In this document: in pieces, positions 59,298 through 64,000 of the stretch
Layout of the letters: every line of letters starts with the position of its first letter
Position numbering within the stretch: position 1 is the first letter of the stretch
From: Ephydatia muelleri
Taxonomy: Eukaryota > Porifera > Demospongiae > Spongillida > Spongillidae
DNA: 64,000 nucleotides
Reading direction: 5' to 3'
Assembly: GCA_013339895.1 (NCBI GenBank)
Contig: JABACO010000001.1
Coordinates: forward strand, 13,737,375 to 13,801,374
Position numbers and translations under genes: made by a program
Notes under the pieces: model-generated
Seen by the model: the letters and a program-made list of their open reading frames with translations, nothing else
Told to the model about the DNA's origin: nothing
Databases searched by the model: none

Positions 59298-61946
59298 GCA
59301 TACTAAGTAGCTAAAACCAGTGAAAGTTACACGCATAATACTATTAAGAGGCGTAATTGTTACTTCATCGCATGTGGAATTGTTTGGTGTAAAAAGAATG
59401 GACGATAAGACCTACGCCCCGAAATATTGAAACGATTACATCATACAACATGACCTCAGCAAGGACTTCGTGTTTTCGAGCTACACTTAGCTATAGCGCT
59501 CGCAAGCACAGTACCTCGATCGGACATCGTTCACGAAGAACGGAACACTGAACTACTGCGTATTTTTCTTTGAGAAAACCAAACATGAGTAAATAGTAGA
59601 GAATGAAGGATACCCAACTAGCCTAAAAACTGAGTGCGGCCTGCTCTACTGAAACAATGATGTTACAAATCGTCAAGTATAGTTGATCTTTTAAGGGTTA
59701 CAGTGCAATACACTGTAATGTGATTTTTGGTGTTTGGAGAATTTGGATCTTTTGATTGGTTGTGGTATTGCTGCCACATTTTGGGGTACAATGCTGATTA
59801 ATGCTCTTTCATCCCACACTGGTAATACTGCAACTTGTCGACTCATGTGTTCTGCATGTGCATGCACTGAATTGAATTTGACATGCATGGATTCAGCAAC
59901 TTATTCTCCACAGATACATGCCACGTTTCTACTCATATTGTGATCTTCAAGCTGGTAGTCACATGCAAACTGTAAAAAAAAAAAAAATGAAGATGTTAGG
60001 TCAACTCAAATCCAATCCAATCCTCAAGATTGAGACAGTGACGTGGATTGCATTTAAATCCTTTGTTACTCATTTTGTCTATCACATTTGGCTTGATCCT
60101 CAATTGATATATTGGATGAAAACAATTTAGATTGATATCTATGTCATGCTTAAATCTGCACATCTAATATCCTAGCCAGATACTATTATGTGCTCATGGG
60201 AAAGGGTCATGTGACCACATCATGTCTATGGCGATGGTCATGAAAGCAAAGAAGCCATCTTGTACCATACACAATTGGCAATAAATACATGGATCAATGC
60301 ACACACACACATCCTAACGTGCTGCTGAATGCACAATAAGAGTCTGTTGTGATGGCCTACATGGAAGACATAGGATTAGGGACCCGTTGCACGCAAATAG
60401 GATTGTCATCAGTTTAGAATTTCAGGATCTGCTCATTGAAGTTTGTTTGGTCCTTTTTTAGCTGTAGGAGGAGGTATTTCTGTGTGATGCACACAGGACA
60501 ATGCTCTTGGCAATACCTCTTGGGTTGAAGAAGAACTATGAACACACTGATATGCCTCTTCATTGATGAGATGCTTGTCCTATGTCTGTTTGGTATGAAA
60601 AGACTTGCCCATAAATATGGTGGTGTCTACGTAATGGACTTCATTTAGAGAGCATTCTCCTTTCAACTTCATGGTTTAGTGAGCTTCATAGAATTTAGTT
60701 TTTGGTCCGTTGGTTAGATGGGGTAATCTGTGGATGGCATGCAAGCAGTCATGGTCCTGAAGGTGTGTGGTCCTACATATGTGACAGCATGTCCTCATAG
60801 CTGAGTCAGGCTATAACAACATGATATTGTTGGTGATAAGGTTATTGGAAGCTTTTACTTTTACCAAAAATTTGCAATGCGTGTTCATGTTGTTCCCTGG
60901 TGGCGGTGGTGGTGGTGGTGGTGGTGGTGATGGTGGTGGTGGTGGTGGTTAAGAATCAACATATTCAAGTCCTTCATTATCAAAGTTATTAAGATAAAAG
61001 TTAGAGCTAATTAATTTGAATAATAGTGCAAGACATGAATTGCAGATCTATGACAAGTTATTAAAGTTTAATTTCATGATTTGTTCAAGTTTAGGATTTT
61101 ATTTGATAACTAATTTTAATGTAAGTCCACTATGTAATACAGTAATTCTTTTGGCATTAAAATAGTGAGTTAAGTATTTAGAGTTTTCAAGTTTGATTTG
61201 TTGTTTTGAATATTTACTAATAAAATGCAAATCAAATTGAATAATTTTTTCAATTTCTTCATTCAGATAAGTATTATTTTTACAATCCTACACTTTCTTA
61301 CAAAATATTATATCACACTGATTAATTAGAAGCATTTGATTTTATCTTTACCCCTATTGATAATAGTAATATAACTTTGTACAAATTCATTTATATTTCT
61401 CTTCTCAGAAGAACGTCTCAACATGGCATGCACTCATAGTACTAGCTGCACAGTCAGCTCGGTACTGTCAAGCAAAAAGGGACAATATGCATTATGCATT
61501 AGTGGGGAAGATAGCTCTGTTTAACCCAGTGGTATAGTTCTGTAATTAAATAGTTACGGTATTTGGTGTACAAATGATGGCATTTAGCATCAGGATATGT
61601 TTATGCTCTGCTTTGCATGTAACTTTTGCATCTGGTGCTATTAAAAACCTATGCAGTAGACCAGCAATCGTGTAGCTTTAAGAAACACATCTGATGGTAT
61701 ATATATTTTGCTTTCCTATAGCACGTACCTATAGCTAGTTTGTATAAGGTGTCCAGTTCTCATTTTCCTATTTTCACACAGGTACATTTGACATAGGAAT
61801 GACATAAACTTCAAGTAAAAATATTTTGTGTGGTCTAATAAGGGGTCCTGCTGTTTTTGACCTAAAAAAAAAGGCTACTTGTTTTCTATGAATAATGATG
61901 CAGCTGTTAAATATGTTGAACTGCGTACCACTCCGCTGCATAGTGT
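59250..61946. other. No recognisable gene; short CA and GGT repeats
   Basis: A CA run at 59250-59297 and a GGT run at 60901-60950 are present. The segment 59740-59890 is related, in inverted orientation, to 62520-62640 (see findings). Apart from that only short frames were seen. Confidence 0.5.
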
Positions 61947-62375
61947 GTGCCAACCAGGTGTTTGATAAGAGAGGAAGCAAAAAGTAAACCACAAATGTAC
62001 CTAGGGTCGCCATGGCCGGAGTGGCCATTGCCACTGAGTTATATCAAAGTGAGGTATTTACTTAAACCTTCCAAAGGTGTTTGGTGTGTGGCACTTCCCA
62101 CTGAGGAGGATGCAAACCTGAAAAGCCATTGGCGGGTGCCATGTAGGAATGACACCGTTTCAATGACAAACACACAAAATGGAGATGTGTGTGGTGAGGT
62201 GTTACAGATGTACATCGTTACTGATCTGACAGCCCTAAAATGTAGGATAGTACGCTCACACGGGAATGCGAACATTTCATGTCCACCTCGAAAGTTGCAA
62301 AAGGTTCACCCAGCTAAAGAAGGGCATACTGATACGTTTTCGACATCAACACCATGCAATTCCACCCCACCGTGA
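61947..62375 (+). CDS. Unassigned 142-codon open frame
   Basis: A plus-strand frame with mixed composition (it includes WPEWPLPLSYIKV and VCGEVLQMYIVTDLTALKCR) and no tandem-repeat bias. It could be an exon or a fragment of a repeat; no motif is recognised and the start is arbitrary. Confidence 0.2.
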   Translation: MPTRCLIREEAKSKPQMYLGSPWPEWPLPLSYIKVRYLLKPSKGVWCVALPTEEDANLKSHWRVPCRNDTVSMTNTQNGDVCGEVLQMYIVTDLTALKCRIVRSHGNANISCPPRKLQKVHPAKEGHTDTFSTSTPCNSTPP

Positions 62376-63708
62376 CTACCACCACCACTTCATGCTCTTG
62401 ACAACTCTCATCACACATATGTAGTAGATGACAGTGTATCGGTTATAGACCATTTTTCATGTGTTTAGGTGTTCTCAGCCAACTCCTGGAGCTGCCATGT
62501 ACGTTGAATAATAAGAAGCTGAATTCGTACATGCCAAATTTAATTCACTGCACAGAACATATGCACCAACAAGTTGCAGCATTACCAGTGTGTGATGAAG
62601 GAGCATTGAATCAGAATTGCACAACAAATTTAGTCATCTAATAAATATCATCCTCAATAAATAACGATGTTAAAATATAATACATTACTATTGAACCTAG
62701 TAACTTGAATTAATCCTGAATATCGTGTGCTACATATGCAAAATTATTTATCTCTAACTTTGATACTAGAGGGCCTTGAAAATGTTGATTATGAGGGTGT
62801 TGATACAATTAATTAACCGGTTACAACCATATTGAATTAATTATATTGTCCTAACTATTGTAATGCATATAAAATAAATCAAGCAAATGATGAATTTCAC
62901 ACCTGAGTTAATATTCCATTCTAAACACCAATACACACTAAATTTCTAGGACCTGCACAATATTGCCCAGGAATCGGCCCTCACTAATGCGATGTTCAGA
63001 CTTGGATAAAGTTCAAAGGTGCATGACTTGAGATCTTGATGATCAATAATGGATGGCAAGCCAAACTGATGCCAAACTAGATAAACACTGCTGCACCCAA
63101 GCACAATGCAAACCCACCCCCCAAATCAGTGCACTAGGTAGCTTCATTTCAACATATAGTAGTTACATGCACATGTCACAGCGTACACTTGAACGTTGTA
63201 TATGTGGAGTCATGAGAGTACTTCCAGCGATTATGCATGTGTTCCAAAGAACATTTATATTAACGATTAGAGAATAACATAATAGAGTTATTTGCTTAAC
63301 AAATAAGTAATTGCACTTCTTTCCATTGCTTTGCATTGTACCATACGTTTAATGCCAGATACAGTTTTATACTGCTGTGGTTTTTCAGATTAAAAGCTGC
63401 ACAGGCGCATAGAACCAATAGGCTTCATTTTAGCATCCCTTCTGTTCATAGATTATTCATAGTGACAGTATTCACTGTGTTTCACCTTTAATCAACTACT
63501 GTTAGAATCTGATCTTTTCACACAAGTGTTTTAAACGGTGAACTGATTTTTTTCACCAAATCAATGTCCTCATCATTCTGTACAGTCAAACCATCATCGC
63601 ATTGAAACAGAAGCAATGTTGAAAACGGCAAAGGTAAAGGTGATGCACTTTCTCGTATTGAGCTGGGCATAATATCTGTCATTTTATTAATTTTATATTT
63701 ATGCACAG
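62376..63708. other. No recognisable gene
   Basis: AT-rich DNA upstream of the SAMHD1-like exon. Earlier exons of that gene may lie here, but none could be identified. Confidence 0.45.
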
Positions 63709-64000
63709 ACATTCAATGATCCAATTCACCATAAAATGAAACTTCATCCCCTCTTGGTACATATCATAAACACACCGGAGTTTGACAGGCTTCGGAATAT
63801 AAAGCAGTTGGGAGGGGCCTACCACGTCTATCCTGGAGCATCAAATAATAGATTTGAACATTCCATTGGGTACATTATAGATATTTACCCTGTGTATCAA
63901 ATCTACTACTGGGCTTCTTTTTCCACAGAGTTGCTTTTTTAGCTGGCAAGTTAGTGAAGGAGCTCAAGAAAACATTTAGAGGTCTGACACGCACTGATAT
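63709..64000 (+). CDS. SAMHD1-like HD-domain dNTP triphosphohydrolase, partial
   Basis: Exon 63709-63869 follows an acceptor TATTTATGCACAG and reads [20 protein letters not shown], a middle with [18 protein letters not shown], and [11 protein letters not shown] 59-bp GT-AG intron (63870-63928) follows. The next exon (63929 onward) keeps the frame: [18 protein letters not shown], to the window edge. The FNDPIHG-like start, QLGG-Y-V-PGA and the first metal-binding His in NRFEHS are diagnostic of SAMHD1, which cleaves dNTPs to nucleosides and limits retroelements in animals. The HD pair and later catalytic residues lie beyond the edge. Whether a SAM domain is encoded upstream is unknown. The gene symbol is withheld because only about 75 residues are visible. 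Confidence 0.88.

Overview
The window looks like nuclear DNA of an early-branching marine metazoan, most plausibly a sponge. The evidence is: spliced animal genes (KIN17 with 13 exons, SAMHD1 with a 59-bp intron), AIG1/GIMAP-type GTPases in a lineage-specific array, a dense load of hAT, P-element and Gypsy relics, and very long G, CA and CATA repeats. The sponge call is inference from gene content and element style; nothing in the sequence proves it.

Left part (1-39.8 kb): four copies of one AIG1-type GTPase gene, all on the minus strand. Only the copy at 26542-29202 is open throughout (886 codons). The other three (1-2501, 9302-12083, 32820-35575) carry frameshifts. Copies 2, 3 and 4 sit in a larger duplicated unit that includes about 0.6 kb of 3' flank and 2-4 kb of 5' flank; in units 3 and 4 the 5' flank runs into a Gypsy pol fragment. 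Units 3 and 4 are direct tandem neighbours that meet near 32.15 kb. Transposons have split the units: a 2.36-kb inverted-repeat element in unit 2, and a hAT element nested in a small inverted-repeat element in unit 4. Between copies 1 and 2 lie P-element transposase and reverse-transcriptase debris and a 642-bp hAT-type MITE. After unit 2 comes a truncated copy of KIN17 exons 10-11, itself interrupted by a 1.66-kb element with CACAGTG termini and a 5-bp target duplication (Transib-like). The stretch from 18.6 to 26.3 kb is mostly non-coding, with two minisatellites, a long G tract and two abutting perfect palindromes.

Middle part (41.5-55.8 kb, minus strand): the KIN17 DNA/RNA-binding protein gene. 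I could assemble all 13 exons with consistent phases (485 codons). Its introns hold a nested Gypsy plus hAT insertion, one MITE and many tandem arrays. Two arrays begin exactly at real 5' splice sites and multiply the donor sequence (48 and about 10 copies). A third forms a stretch of nearly 380 nt without AG upstream of the exon-10 acceptor.

Right part (55.9-64 kb): a decayed hAT/ZMYM-type transposase, CA repeats, a MITE, a long stretch without recognisable genes, and the first recognisable exons of a SAMHD1-like HD-domain gene, which runs off the right edge.

The AIG1 and SAMHD1-like genes belong to families with innate-defence roles in other animals; whether they work together here cannot be told from sequence.
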